64,000 nucleotides of DNA from Marivivens geojensis (GCF_023540835.1 NZ_JALKCU010000002.1:1-64000), one strand, 5' to 3'; positions 10,001-17,830 are shown, numbered from the stretch's first letter. Numbers and translations are program-made. Notes: generated by a model not told the origin, from the sequence alone.

Positions 10001-10386
10001 AGCCTGAGCTTGCGTTCAGCTATGGCAAGACATGGTTGGGAGACATCGGGTTTACAGGACGTGCTTACGGTCTGGTTGACAATACGCTGAGCCTTGATGC
10101 TGGCTACGTATCCATTGCCAGCTTCACGTTCCGCCCAGAAGCGCTCATCCCAATTGGCGCTGACTTTGTGGCAGACACCAACACGCAGCTCTCCTTTGCG
10201 CCGCGTCTTGTTTGTGAGCAGATCAAAAGCACGACCAAAACATCTGACTGTGGCACAGGTGGTGAGCTTGGGTTCAGCAGCACGTCAGAAGATGGGCTAA
10301 GCTCAGCCGACATGCGCATTCTGTTAGACCGCATCAACGGTGGCACACGATCCAGCTTTGCGTTCAGTGTAGAGCACAAGTTCTGA
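7063..10386 (+). CDS. Autotransporter with fibronectin III/Ig passenger and beta-barrel
   Basis: About 1107 residues from the preferred start at 7063, where AGGA and a Sec signal peptide (MCVQKLVLSVVVALASMWGA) are found; the frame is open further upstream. The passenger has a Cys-pair module, an fn3 domain, a Big_5-like domain (starting LVSSLPSDNATDIAIDQ), a second diverged copy of the Cys-pair module, two more fn3 domains and a PKD/REJ-like domain (NSAPVADAGPDETV). The last roughly 280 residues form an autotransporter beta-barrel ending in Phe (SVEHKF). It should be exposed on the outer membrane, perhaps as an adhesin. It is large cargo of the element, close to a dedicated-looking two-component system. 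Confidence 0.85.
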   Translation: MCVQKLVLSVVVALASMWGAQGFGLPTDSASYGTEVIVGSCKVEKDFENSGATGVFLVIEGSRRFSGGFMYEDRDLIVELPVITESDMSTCFDDYIAGSLVQQSVVATSFAAQSNMGFGYRSNNGNWVPYVIGSGTLEPQSADAPTELVATPGDEEVSVDFVPPANTGDSAITDYEYKLDSGSWVSSGVSASPVIISGLINGRSYSIKLRAVTSPAAGGGTETTAVISTPAAVEPLELVSSLPSDNATDIAIDQDIVLTFSDDVSVQPNALALYDSSDSVIDAVITLSGPNVTISPTSNLKYSAGYYIKVAANAVEQSNETIPAFAGIADKTTLNFTTAASPLLDDSRSVDEVFGNNGCIISKYFSSGEQSAWVYLDTGNSILYDSDAGYWDTGSKKQSGSPIDKYVIAECLGTQGENIAGLVQKGADASSFGEQEYMGFAFTLLKESGGLGVGLHEYFVGSAPATVTTPSVPTNFSAIGGNGEISVLFASPVSNGGASISDYQYEIDGNETWISVGTTTSPFVITGLDVGESYAVKLRAVNSIGYGLATDAVTSTTLSKPTAPTDLIPSAGDRQVTLAFTEPSDNGGSSITDYEYELDSSGTIVSAGIVTSPLVITDLINGRTYSIRLRARNSVGGGVVSEAVTFTTSVVHSPPTNSAPVADAGPDETVAYAATVTLDGSGSSDADSGDTLTYAWTQTSGTTVTLSSATVQQPTFTAPTLNVGDADAVLVFSLVVNDTTVNSAADTVTITVEAPLPTPASEFAEHEAEIRNTLVGDASRSLRSSVSANQRMTQSARSRFISVRQTQAREEDVTRALIPFDVDGNFTLSETGLSTAGNFFQQVGNAEGTYRRLFFGDFDVQHDNDTDSTTATLTGRMAWEQMTSERTMLGYFIGGELATSTIGGSFEGDQDRIGVTAGGYVVHKLSEQVYFDGFASVGAGRNNLEMANDTLALESEYTTQTATLGGAITGVYSQKGYDFKPELAFSYGKTWLGDIGFTGRAYGLVDNTLSLDAGYVSIASFTFRPEALIPIGADFVADTNTQLSFAPRLVCEQIKSTTKTSDCGTGGELGFSSTSEDGLSSADMRILLDRINGGTRSSFAFSVEHKF

Positions 10387-10413
10387 TCATCAGCGTCAAA
10401 CACAAGCAACACA

Positions 10414-10440
10414 GTAGGGCGGCCTTCGGGTCGCCCTTAG
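10414..10440 (+). terminator. Rho-independent-type terminator after the autotransporter gene
   Basis: The G/C-rich arms around AGGGCGGCC and GGTCGCCCT enclose a TTCG tetraloop about 30 nt after the stop codon. The T-run is short and broken (TTAGTGTTT). Confidence 0.65.
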
Positions 10441-10561
10441 TGTTTGTGAGACACAAAGAAGCGCTTTAGCATTTGAACTATGCCTGTAGATGCTTTGAGC
10501 AACCAAAAAGCAGCTGACGCACTGTGATCCGTATTTGTGTGCTTTAGGCTCAAAACGCAGC

Positions 10562-10590
10562 GTAGCGCAGTAACCCTAGTTACTGGCTAC
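10562..10590 (-). terminator. Strong hairpin downstream of the 120-aa gene
   Basis: GTAGC-G-CAGTAAC, loop CCTA, GTTACTG-GCTAC forms a 12-bp stem with one bulge. Read on the minus strand it is followed by GTTTTG and would end the gene whose stop is at 10661. Because an HUH Rep-like gene lies about 1 kb away, a replication-origin hairpin is an alternative that the sequence cannot exclude. Confidence 0.45.
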
Positions 10591-10660
10591 ACTGAGCGCA
10601 GACCTAACGTGGTCGCCCCCTACAGCCTGCGCACAGACGGCGTATGGAACCACACAATGT

Positions 10661-11023
10661 TCAGCTGCCAGATATTGGTCCCTGCGCGCCCTGCGGCTTG
10701 AGCCTGTCATAGTCTGCCTGTGATGTTGCAGTTGATGCAGCGGCAGGCATGCCACCACCTGCAGCGTCTGGCCCCGCCTGTTGTTGGCTTGGCAAAGTCG
10801 GCTTTGGGACGGGCGGAGCTGCAATGGCTTTGCCAATACGTGACTTTGGCTGTTTCTTGGCTTTGACGTCGCCACCCTTGAGGCGTGTCTCTAGCTTGTT
10901 GGCCAAGAAGCTTGTGGTGTTGGCAAAAATATTAATGTCTTCAATGGCTTGATCAAGCTGAACGCTGCTTGAAGCCTTCTCAATCACATCTATCAGTCGG
11001 CGTAGTTCATCGCGGTCAGTCAT
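10661..11023 (-). CDS. Small hypothetical protein of the element
   Basis: A 120-aa protein with a helical, charged N-terminal half (MTDRDELRRLIDVIEKA) and a low-complexity Ala/Pro/Gln-rich tail that looks disordered. GGGGG lies upstream of the ATG. I do not recognise a family. It follows the DUF6626-like gene on the same strand, separated by a terminator-like hairpin. Such short accessory proteins are common beside replication modules of mobile elements; no function is proposed. Confidence 0.6.
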   Translation of the reverse strand: MTDRDELRRLIDVIEKASSSVQLDQAIEDINIFANTTSFLANKLETRLKGGDVKAKKQPKSRIGKAIAAPPVPKPTLPSQQQAGPDAAGGGMPAAASTATSQADYDRLKPQGAQGPISGS

Positions 11024-11090
11024 GTGCGCCCCCAGTTAACAGGAGTGGGGTTAGTAAAAGGCCACCCCAAAAGCATAAGTACTTCCCTAT

Positions 11091-11117
11091 AAAAAACCGC
11101 AGCGCAGATTTTTGCGG
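11091..11117 (-). terminator. Terminator downstream of the DUF6626-like gene
   Basis: On the minus strand CCGCA and TGCGG arms are followed by six T residues (AAAAAA at 11091-11096 on the plus strand). It lies about 60 nt after the stop codon of the gene ending at 11177. Confidence 0.6.
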
Positions 11118-11176
11118 CGGCAGAACCCATTTCGGATGAGATACGTCATAAGTGACGCTGCAATGATTAAATCGCA

Positions 11177-11503
11177 TTATACTGCCATCCGTTCCGGAGC
11201 ACGCCACACTGCCTCTGACTGCTCAGCTATGGCTCTGTCACAAAGAGCCTTTAGATATGCCAAACGCTCACCCCATACTTGATGATCTTGCTGATCACTT
11301 GCGGCCAATCGCGCTGCATAATACCCGAGCTTGCTTGCACAAATGCTAAGGGTTTCCAGACTTGGTTCAGTGTTGTGATAGCGCAGCACGCGGATATAGC
11401 CCTCACTGCGTCCCAGCCAGCTGTGACAGAACTCTGGTGTGTTCTGTACAATGCCCGTTGCGATCAATTCATCGCGCATGTGTTCTAATAGTCTTATGCT
11501 CAT
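11177..11503 (-). CDS. DUF6626-like small protein
   Basis: A 108-aa protein starting MSIRLLEHMRDELIATG, with the motif FCHSWLGRSEGYIRVLR and EPSLETLSICASKLGYYA. The pattern of a tryptophan-containing helix-turn-helix-like segment matches my memory of the DUF6626 family in roseobacter mobile elements; the assignment is by eye. The start at 11503 is set by a strong GGAGG five bases upstream, which makes the longer frame up to 11779 unnecessary. It is divergent from the Rep-like gene (148 bp between starts), so the two could share a control region. Confidence 0.7.
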   Translation of the reverse strand: MSIRLLEHMRDELIATGIVQNTPEFCHSWLGRSEGYIRVLRYHNTEPSLETLSICASKLGYYAARLAASDQQDHQVWGERLAYLKALCDRAIAEQSEAVWRAPERMAV

Positions 11504-11651
11504 CCAATCCTCCAATGCGTTGTTTGCATTGTATTTATCAAAACACAGATGAGCTTGCACAGCTTGGCGAAGAGCGTGTGTAATAGAACACCACACTGCC
11601 GTTTCTGCCCCATTTTGCGTGTTCGTTGATAAATAAACATGGAGGTCCGCA

Positions 11652-12281
11652 ATGGGATTTGAGCAACGCAAACAAGAACGACAGGCATTGGTACAGCACT
11701 TGTTGGCACAAGACTGGAATGTGTTTGGCACGCTCAAGTTCGTAAACGGCAGAACCATTGGCAGGCACAGCGCCAGCAAGCTTCTACGCAGCTACTGGAA
11801 TAAAGTGGATCGCGTGATCTATGGTAAAGCCGCTGAGCGCCAGAACATGCGCGTGCCACGCTGGTGCTTTGCACATGAGGGATCAGACAGCGAGAACTTC
11901 CATGTTCACTTTGTGATGCCAAGCCCATTGCAGGACACGGAACACATGTGCTGTTTACTCAACGCTGTGTGGGCGCAGCATCACCTTCAAACAGCGCCGC
12001 TGGCAAAGAACTGGATCATGCCCGTACAAGACCGCACAGCTGTGACGAGCTATGTCACGCATGAGTATTGGCGCATGGGCAGTGATACAATTTCGGACAA
12101 TCTTTGCTGGAATGCAGAGCAGTCAAACTTTGCACTCAATGACAACTACACCCAACAACAGGCACATCGCATTACACGGGCAGCCAGCCCACTCTGGCTA
12201 CAGCAGGCACAACAGGCATTAAACACACAACAGGCAGCATATGAGGCAAGCGGTGATTTGCAGATGATGGAGCGTGGCTAA
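11652..12281 (+). CDS. HUH-type Rep-like protein (possible replication initiator)
   Basis: A 209-aa protein. The motif ENFHVHFVMP (His84, His86) fits the metal-binding HUH motif of rolling-circle Rep/relaxase proteins. FGTLKFVNG near residue 25 fits motif I, and SYVTHEYW (Tyr134, Tyr139) is a candidate for the catalytic Tyr segment. It resembles short replication proteins of inovirus Gp2-like type. It would nick DNA at the element's origin and start rolling-circle replication; this is an inference from the motifs. GGAGG six bases before the ATG fixes the start. It is followed by a good terminator at 12460-12494. The usual Lys after the Tyr is not evident, so activity is uncertain. Confidence 0.65.
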   Translation: MGFEQRKQERQALVQHLLAQDWNVFGTLKFVNGRTIGRHSASKLLRSYWNKVDRVIYGKAAERQNMRVPRWCFAHEGSDSENFHVHFVMPSPLQDTEHMCCLLNAVWAQHHLQTAPLAKNWIMPVQDRTAVTSYVTHEYWRMGSDTISDNLCWNAEQSNFALNDNYTQQQAHRITRAASPLWLQQAQQALNTQQAAYEASGDLQMMERG

Positions 12282-12698
12282 GCCCCTTTACGCAGCAAAC
12301 ACCTAAGCAGTTTGAACAACACAGATGCCCAAGGCGCAGGCCTTGGCACATCCTTGTTCACGAGCAAGTGTTCGAACTAACGAAGGTTCAAAAGAACACA
12401 GAACATCAACAAAGGCTCAAACGAACTTGATCAAACAGACAGAGACTTAACAATAAGGCAGCGTCAGCGGAGCAAACCGTTAGACGCTTTTTTTGTGGGC
12501 GTAGCTTCGGTGTGTGTGCCCTGCCTTTTATAGCCCGATCACTAAACCCAAACATTTGTGACCAATGCTGCACTTATCTATTCATTACTCGACAATTCAA
12601 TATTATCATATAAATTCAGATACTTGACTGTCTTTTCGGTCGTCCAATGTTTCATTTGAAAATACGCTTTAACTGTAACCAAACAGCTAGGAGCGGAT
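12282..12698. other. 417-bp control region with direct repeats and a terminator
   Basis: No gene is visible. Two 18-bp imperfect direct repeats (12380-12397 and 12409-12426, 15 of 18 matching, of the form ACRAAGGYTCAAAMGAAC) and a GTTCGAAC palindrome near 12369-12376 look iteron-like. A rho-independent terminator follows at 12460-12494. The rest is AT-rich and should hold the promoter of the DUF6641-like gene. Confidence 0.45.
12460..12494 (+). terminator. Rho-independent terminator after the Rep-like gene
   Basis: AGCGTC and GACGCT arms, with additional GCGG/CCGT pairing inside, are followed directly by seven T residues. Confidence 0.8.
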
Positions 12699-13157
12699 AT
12701 GACACATCTGGCAAAGCTTACATTTAAGACAGTTGATCGCAGTGCAAAACGCGATCCCATCATAGCACGACGTGATAAACTGGTCGCAGGGCTCAAAGAA
12801 CAAAAACTGGTGCATGCGGCAGCACTCAAGAAGCAAGACCATCGCGTCGAACGGCACAAGTGGATGACCAACGACATGGGAGAGCGTGTGCTGGTCAAAA
12901 CTCATCGTCGCATACGTCCATGGTTCTTTGAACAAGACAGCGGCTGGTATGTGCAGTGTCGTTATGGAGCACGTGTGATTGCAGCAGATGGCACCAACAA
13001 CGCGGTGTTTGTGAAGTCATTAGATGAGGTGGCTGCTGTTCTAGATGCCTTCCTCAATGCAGCTGCTGCAGGAGAATTAGATACAGCCATCACCCGAGTG
13101 TCAGAGCGGCAACCACGGATCAAACCTGGGGCAGCCAAGGCCGCAGCAAATGGGTGA
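12699..13157 (+). CDS. DUF6641-like hypothetical protein
   Basis: A 152-aa basic protein. The order of features (N-terminal LAKLTFKTVDR, a lysine/arginine-rich helix, RRIRPWFFEQDSGWYVQCRYGARVI, then a helical C-terminus) matches my memory of DUF6641, a family of unknown function found in roseobacter mobile elements. AGGAG lies five bases before the ATG. It overlaps the next gene by 8 bp, so the two are co-transcribed. Nucleic-acid binding is possible given the charge but is not shown. Confidence 0.7.
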   Translation: MTHLAKLTFKTVDRSAKRDPIIARRDKLVAGLKEQKLVHAAALKKQDHRVERHKWMTNDMGERVLVKTHRRIRPWFFEQDSGWYVQCRYGARVIAADGTNNAVFVKSLDEVAAVLDAFLNAAAAGELDTAITRVSERQPRIKPGAAKAAANG

Positions 13158-13500
13158 GGCAACTACACACCCTGATGCAACCACAGCTAAAATAGCAGCA
13201 CTTAATGATCGGGCGCGACAGCGTCTTGATCATTGTCGTTGGATACTCACTCAAGGCGTGTTGGCATGTGACCCTATCACAGTGGCAGAGCTGTTAATCG
13301 CTGTAGAGGACTTCGATGCATTCACGCCAGACAACGACCCTTATGCCGAGCACGACTTTGGGGTGATCACAATTGAGGGCACAACCTTTTTTTGGAAGTT
13401 TGACTATTACGATCTAGACCTGCAGGTGCACTCGCCTGACCCAACAGATACAAATGTAACCACCCGTGTGCTCACCATCATGCTTGCAGAAGAGTATTAA
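13150..13500 (+). CDS. DUF3768 family protein
   Basis: A 116-aa acidic protein with the DUF3768 signature: ALNDRARQ near the N-terminus, then FDAFTPDNDPYAEHDFG, TFFWKFDYYD and TTRVLTIMLAEEY at the C-terminus. The family is frequent on plasmids and islands of alphaproteobacteria and its function is unknown. The start overlaps the end of the DUF6641-like gene, which suggests translational coupling. Confidence 0.85.
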   Translation: MGEATTHPDATTAKIAALNDRARQRLDHCRWILTQGVLACDPITVAELLIAVEDFDAFTPDNDPYAEHDFGVITIEGTTFFWKFDYYDLDLQVHSPDPTDTNVTTRVLTIMLAEEY

Positions 13501-13594
13501 GGCCCAACTCACACATCATCCCAACACAAACACAGCAAATCTGCCCTACAAAAGGTCAGCACTGGTCTCTGCGCCAGCAGCACAAACGCAACTT

Positions 13595-13744
13595 AAACAC
13601 AGTGATCAGGTTTAGAGTTCAAACACAGTGTTTCGATTCACTGCGTCAAACATACATGTTGCAAACACTGTGTTTGCCATTTTTGCCAAACATACTAAAT
13701 CCAAACACAGTGTTTGCCTTATTACGCATTAATATCAATGGCTT
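13595..13744. repeat. Cluster of CAAACACWGTGTTTG palindromes
   Basis: Copies: AAACACAGTG at 13595-13604 (half), CAAACACAGTGTTTC at 13620-13634, GCAAACACTGTGTTTGC at 13661-13677 and CAAACACAGTGTTTG at 13702-13716. Each full copy is a palindrome around one central base, spaced about 41 bp, roughly four helical turns. The cluster ends in TATCAATGGCTT (13733-13744), also present at 3027-3038. This is typical of a protein-binding site such as a partition, copy-control or recombinase arm site. The same motif is present near both element ends. Confidence 0.8.
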
Positions 13745-13749
13745 AATTT

Positions 13750-14529
13750 TTACCGACGCAAGGCTTTGGGGAACTCTCCGCGCCCAACGTTGTCAATATA
13801 CTGCTCTGCCGTGCGCAAATATCGGTTGGTTTGGTTCGCAATGCTCGTGCGGGCCTGCTTGTTGTGGGCATCCGCTTTGATTGCGGCGCGTGTGCGCGTT
13901 TCACCATATTTAGGTGGGGCTAGAATGTTGGCTTTGAAGCCAGCGAGCACGCCTAGATCATATGCAGATGTGTCAGGGTGTGCACAGCGCAAATCCCAAA
14001 CAGTCAAAACCTTGTGCAGCGTATGCGCAGAAACATTTGTGTAAATTGGATATTTTGCAGACGAGCTTTGTTTGGGTGGAGCCACTGGCATGATCGCATG
14101 CGCGTGCATGTGAAAGGCTTTAATCTCTTCCTGAATCTGGCTCAACGGTCTTTTGGGATCAATGTGATACAATAAAATGGAGTTCAAAGGGTCTGCGCCA
14201 ACCTGTTCAATCAGCGCTGTCTTTTCTGCAAACAGCCCTTGATGGCACTGCCACCACGTTAAAAAATCACTTTCAAAAATATCGCCGAAGTCATGATAGA
14301 GGCCAGCAAGCTTACCTTGGCCCGATGTTGCGCAAGTGCGTTGATAGTCTGCGTTGCGCATCAAAAAGGCCCACCACCAATAATAAATGGACGCTTTGTA
14401 AGGTTCAGCGTCTCGATATGGCAGATTACGGCCTCCTCGAAACCTTCGCCGTGACGCCATGTGAATAATCGGTGGCGCTGTCTTGAAGCTCAGTACGTGC
14501 CGCGTTGCATTGGCCTTGTTTGTGACCAT
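13750..14529 (-). CDS. Hypothetical protein with YWWWAFL motif
   Basis: A 259-aa protein. The N-terminal part contains PYKASIYYWWWAFLMRNADY and later FGDIFESDFLTWW, an aromatic-rich pattern I recall from hypothetical proteins of alphaproteobacterial mobile elements; no function is known to me. The C-terminus is basic and helical. An alternative start is Met24 (MASRRRFRGG). Its stop abuts the palindrome cluster, and it is divergent from the next operon, so its promoter lies in 14530-14716. Confidence 0.65.
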   Translation of the reverse strand: MVTNKANATRHVLSFKTAPPIIHMASRRRFRGGRNLPYRDAEPYKASIYYWWWAFLMRNADYQRTCATSGQGKLAGLYHDFGDIFESDFLTWWQCHQGLFAEKTALIEQVGADPLNSILLYHIDPKRPLSQIQEEIKAFHMHAHAIMPVAPPKQSSSAKYPIYTNVSAHTLHKVLTVWDLRCAHPDTSAYDLGVLAGFKANILAPPKYGETRTRAAIKADAHNKQARTSIANQTNRYLRTAEQYIDNVGRGEFPKALRR

Positions 14530-14716
14530 GACTCCATCTCCCTCCGGTGGAACATGGAGTCAAAACTAGCCAAATCTTCCAACTATAACAGTCTCAATCT
14601 GATGGTTTTAATTTCGGTATATTGTGCAGCACAGCCACTGGCTGCTCAATTTCCTCAAAACCCAGATGCAAACACATGAGCCCATATGGGCGCAATTATT
14701 GATGAAGGAGACCATT

Positions 14717-15535
14717 ATGTCTGTTCAAAACGACCTCAAAAACAATATCCAAAAACGCCTTGATGCTATGCATGCGGCACGGGTGACATGGGAAGAAGGC
14801 ACATTGCGTGCCGCCAACGAAGAGCTCTACGCCATTCTTGAAGGTGTCTATGCGCTTTACGCTGAGCTTAAAGCTGAAGTGGGCAAACGCCGCGCATTTA
14901 CAGCACTGCTCACAGATTTGGAGATCAAAACTCAAGCCAATACCAGCCTGGCATTAAAGGTGGTTCGCTACGTCTTTGCAGGGCAAGGCCGCCGTGAAGT
15001 TGCCTACTCAAGTGTCATATCAATCGCTCACGACATGAAGGGGCCAGATCAGAGCTTCACCAGCTACGTGCAGGAATGTGGTGGCATTGAAGAAGTGCGC
15101 CGTGTGCCCAAATCCACAAAATCAGCGACCATGTCTAAAGAAGATTTTAAGAAGCTGGCGCTTGAGGGTCTGCAGGAAGTGCAAGTGGGCGTGAGCACGT
15201 TTGATCTTCCAACGTTCATCCAGCCCAATACCGATTACGAAGAAGACTATGCGGTCGCGCTGGTGCGCTGCAATGACAATGGCACAGGCACGATTGTTTA
15301 CGGGTGCAACGAAGCGGGCATCATTGACGCTGTCTTGGTATCATCGGGTAAAGACTTGGATGAACGCGCTCAAGAAAGCCTCGCCAAGCTTGACGCAGGT
15401 GATCTGGCAACCAAGCGTGCACGTGATGTGCGTGAGTTTGCGTCCAAAATGATCCGCGTTGGATCAGGTGCACAAGTCAGCGTGTCTGGCGGTGGAGTGC
15501 GCACAAACGGCGCAGCAACCCATACCTATGGATAA
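14717..15535 (+). CDS. Hypothetical protein, first gene of the AAA+ operon
   Basis: A 272-aa protein. The N-terminal half is helical and probably coiled-coil (about 1-80); the middle is rich in charged residues with KSATMSKEDFKKLALEGLQEV; the C-terminal part is mixed with a glycine/serine-rich tail. GAAGGAG lies six bases before the ATG at 14717, which makes this start better than the upstream ATG. I do not recognise the family. It lies 67 bp before an AAA+ ATPase gene on the same strand, so it may be a substrate or adaptor for that ATPase. Confidence 0.7.
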   Translation: MSVQNDLKNNIQKRLDAMHAARVTWEEGTLRAANEELYAILEGVYALYAELKAEVGKRRAFTALLTDLEIKTQANTSLALKVVRYVFAGQGRREVAYSSVISIAHDMKGPDQSFTSYVQECGGIEEVRRVPKSTKSATMSKEDFKKLALEGLQEVQVGVSTFDLPTFIQPNTDYEEDYAVALVRCNDNGTGTIVYGCNEAGIIDAVLVSSGKDLDERAQESLAKLDAGDLATKRARDVREFASKMIRVGSGAQVSVSGGGVRTNGAATHTYG

Positions 15536-15602
15536 AACTAACGGCGAGTGGGGCAGTCATATTTTGCCCCACTCCAACTACATGCATCCAAAGGAGCTGA
15601 GC

Positions 15603-16244
15603 ATGTCATTTGATCTTAAACACCTACCGCGCGGCTTTGACGATTTGGTCATTGCGGACCCGCTAAATGCCAGTGTCGTTCGCTCATATTGTGAGCTGCC
15701 ACCCGCCAAGCCTTTGTTGCTCGCAGGCCCACCAGGTGCAGGCAAGACAGAAGCGGCACGTGTGATCGCTCACAGTTACTTTAAGCATCACAATATTCAG
15801 CACATACAGTGGGAATTTAATGCTGCCAGCCTTGGTAAAGACTATGACGCCAAGATCATGTCTGAGGTAAACTATCAGATGTTTGGCAATCCTGACAAAG
15901 CCATGATCGTCATCAACGAGATCGATGAGATGGACCTACGCACAGTGCAGCCCAAGTTCCGCGAGTTTATGGATAGCAAACGGCATCTGATCCGTTTTGT
16001 GGCCACGACCAACCACAAGAGCCGCATCATGGGTGCCGTGCTCAGCAGGTTCCGCGTGATTGACCTAGACCCGCCCAGCAACCTTGATTGGGTCGATCGT
16101 GCAAAGGCTATCTTGGAAGCCGAGGGGCTGACCCCGGCAAGAGCTGATGTTGAGCAGATGCTGCAGAGCTTTCAAGGCAGCGCACGCGACTTGGTCGACT
16201 TACTCGAAGAGACGGTTATAGCCAGCAAAGCGTTAGCGTCATGA
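15603..16244 (+). CDS. AAA+ ATPase, clamp-loader-like
   Basis: A 213-aa single-domain AAA+ protein. Walker A is GPPGAGKT (42-49). The Walker B region is IVINEIDEMD (about 102-111), with Asn-Glu in place of the usual Asp-Glu start. Sensor 1 is FVATTNHKSRI and a candidate Arg finger is in LSRFRVIDL. The fold order and size resemble the ATPase part of RFC/DnaX-type clamp loaders. AAGGAG precedes the ATG at 15603. It ends by TCATGA overlap with the next gene. Within a mobile element carrying a Rep-like protein, a role in element replication is plausible but not shown. Confidence 0.75.
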   Translation: MSFDLKHLPRGFDDLVIADPLNASVVRSYCELPPAKPLLLAGPPGAGKTEAARVIAHSYFKHHNIQHIQWEFNAASLGKDYDAKIMSEVNYQMFGNPDKAMIVINEIDEMDLRTVQPKFREFMDSKRHLIRFVATTNHKSRIMGAVLSRFRVIDLDPPSNLDWVDRAKAILEAEGLTPARADVEQMLQSFQGSARDLVDLLEETVIASKALAS

Positions 16245-16972
16245 CCAATGCTTTAGACACATACAACAAATGCATCGCAGCGCTTCATCTAACCTGTCAG
16301 ATCGCCAACGAATACGATATGCGGCTGTGGCATATTGTTGAAGAGGAGGTGCCAGCTTCACATGCTGACCTTGATAGCCGTGATTACGCCTGTGAACTGG
16401 ACAGCGCTGTGTCTAAGATACCTTTTGACAGCAAAATCAGTTTAAGACCCCACAGCCTCATGCAAAAAATCGATGACGAGGTTTATCTTGTAAAGCTGCA
16501 GTCGACGTTTCGCTTTGCTGATAACGTTCATGACTATTTTACCCTCAATGGCCGTTCAGACCTATTTGACGGTTCGTTGGAAGAGCTGACTGCGACGTAT
16601 GCAGCGCCAGCTGTTGTTTTGGGCGCACTTGATCACGCCCTCTATGTTTCTAACAAAGCTGAACACAAAGACTTCGAATTGGCTGGCTTTTACGAAAGCC
16701 ACCTTCGCGACCTGGCACAAGAGCGCTTTGCTGAGTTTGCGGCGCTACTGCCTTGGCTTGAGCATTTTTGGACACGGCTAAGTGCTTTCAAAGCAGAACC
16801 TCAGTTTGCACATTTAGTAAAACAGCTGCAGGTGATCTTGCCCGCAATTGATCAAGTGCACTTGTATGACTTCGCCAAGTACAGAGTACTGCTCAAGATG
16901 GCGGGGGATTTCTCGCCCTTGGTCAATCATCTGCAATTGGCACAGCATCAAGTGGCAGTGAGCACGCCTTAA
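16241..16972 (+). CDS. Hypothetical protein coupled to the AAA+ ATPase
   Basis: A 243-aa, mostly helical, acidic protein without recognised motifs. The start codon overlaps the ATPase stop (ATGA, 16241-16244), so the two are translationally coupled and probably work together. It may be a partner subunit. No signal peptide or membrane segment is visible. Confidence 0.7.
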   Translation: MTNALDTYNKCIAALHLTCQIANEYDMRLWHIVEEEVPASHADLDSRDYACELDSAVSKIPFDSKISLRPHSLMQKIDDEVYLVKLQSTFRFADNVHDYFTLNGRSDLFDGSLEELTATYAAPAVVLGALDHALYVSNKAEHKDFELAGFYESHLRDLAQERFAEFAALLPWLEHFWTRLSAFKAEPQFAHLVKQLQVILPAIDQVHLYDFAKYRVLLKMAGDFSPLVNHLQLAQHQVAVSTP

Positions 16973-17167
16973 AGCCTTTAACTTCGCAGTTTTGTCTGAG
17001 CTGAACGACAGAGCTTAAAACCTCATAGAATGCACATTAGATGAGATTATTGCTTAACCCATTGAATTCATTGACGGACCATTCGGTGCCATTTCCGGTC
17101 GCCCAACCAATACCTCAGACTTTATACTCAAAGCACACAAAAGCTTAGGTTTTGAGGGGATCAGCAC

Positions 17168-17734
17168 ATGCGTCAAGCACAGACATTGAACGAGGCGCAG
17201 CTGCGCAGGGTTATACAGTATTGCCGCAGCAGGCGTCATCCAACACGGGATGAAACGATTATACTCACAAGCTTCTATGCAGGGCTGAGGGCCAAGGAGA
17301 TTGCAGCGCTCACAGTTGGCAATGTGTTTGATGAAGCGGGCAACGTGCGTGAGCAGTTCATTCTCAGTGCAGCACAAAGCAAGGGTGGGCACACACGCAC
17401 TGTGTATCTCAACCAGCGTTTGCGTAAAGCACTTGGAGACTATGGTGCGATCAAATACTTGGGCGACCCACAGCGCCCACTGTTCGAGAGCCAAAAGGGC
17501 GGGCACTTCTCAGCCAACACCATGTGCCAGCTGTTCTTGGATATCTACAAAGCGGTAGGGCTCAAGGATGCTTCAAGCCATTCGGGAAGGCGCACTTACA
17601 TTACGCGGTTGGCCAACAAAGGCGTAGGAGTGCGTTTGTTAGCTGAATTGGCGGGGCATTCGCATATATCGACTACTCAGCGGTATATCGACGTGAATGC
17701 TGAACAGTTGAGTGAAGCGGTGGAGCTGCTGTAG
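17168..17734 (+). CDS. Tyrosine recombinase, catalytic domain only
   Basis: A 188-aa integrase with the complete catalytic set: Arg41 (YAGLRAKEIA), Lys71 (SKGG), His137-x-x-Arg140 (HSGRR), His163 (GHSHIS) and nucleophile Tyr172 (TTQRYI). It lacks the N-terminal core-binding domain of full-length phage integrases, as do other short alphaproteobacterial recombinases. AGGGG is 8 bases upstream of the ATG. It may resolve or invert DNA of the element, or be left from an earlier insertion; the GC-rich LysR/EamA pair begins directly after it. Confidence 0.85.
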   Translation: MRQAQTLNEAQLRRVIQYCRSRRHPTRDETIILTSFYAGLRAKEIAALTVGNVFDEAGNVREQFILSAAQSKGGHTRTVYLNQRLRKALGDYGAIKYLGDPQRPLFESQKGGHFSANTMCQLFLDIYKAVGLKDASSHSGRRTYITRLANKGVGVRLLAELAGHSHISTTQRYIDVNAEQLSEAVELL

Positions 17735-17830
17735 GCGCTTTCGGCCCAAACCGGACCTTTGAGCAGTTAGCAGCGAACGGCGGCTTCGAGCCCATCCAAG
17801 ACATTCGCATCATCCTCGGAGCAGCATTGG

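Noticed and set aside
11177-11779. 200-aa minus-strand protein with Cys-rich N-terminus
   Set aside because: The first 92 residues overlap the Rep-like gene and look non-protein; GGAGG before 11503 marks the true start.
13595-13744. CRISPR-like regular repeats
   Set aside because: The units are 13-17-bp palindromes with only three full copies, no spacer structure and no cas genes.
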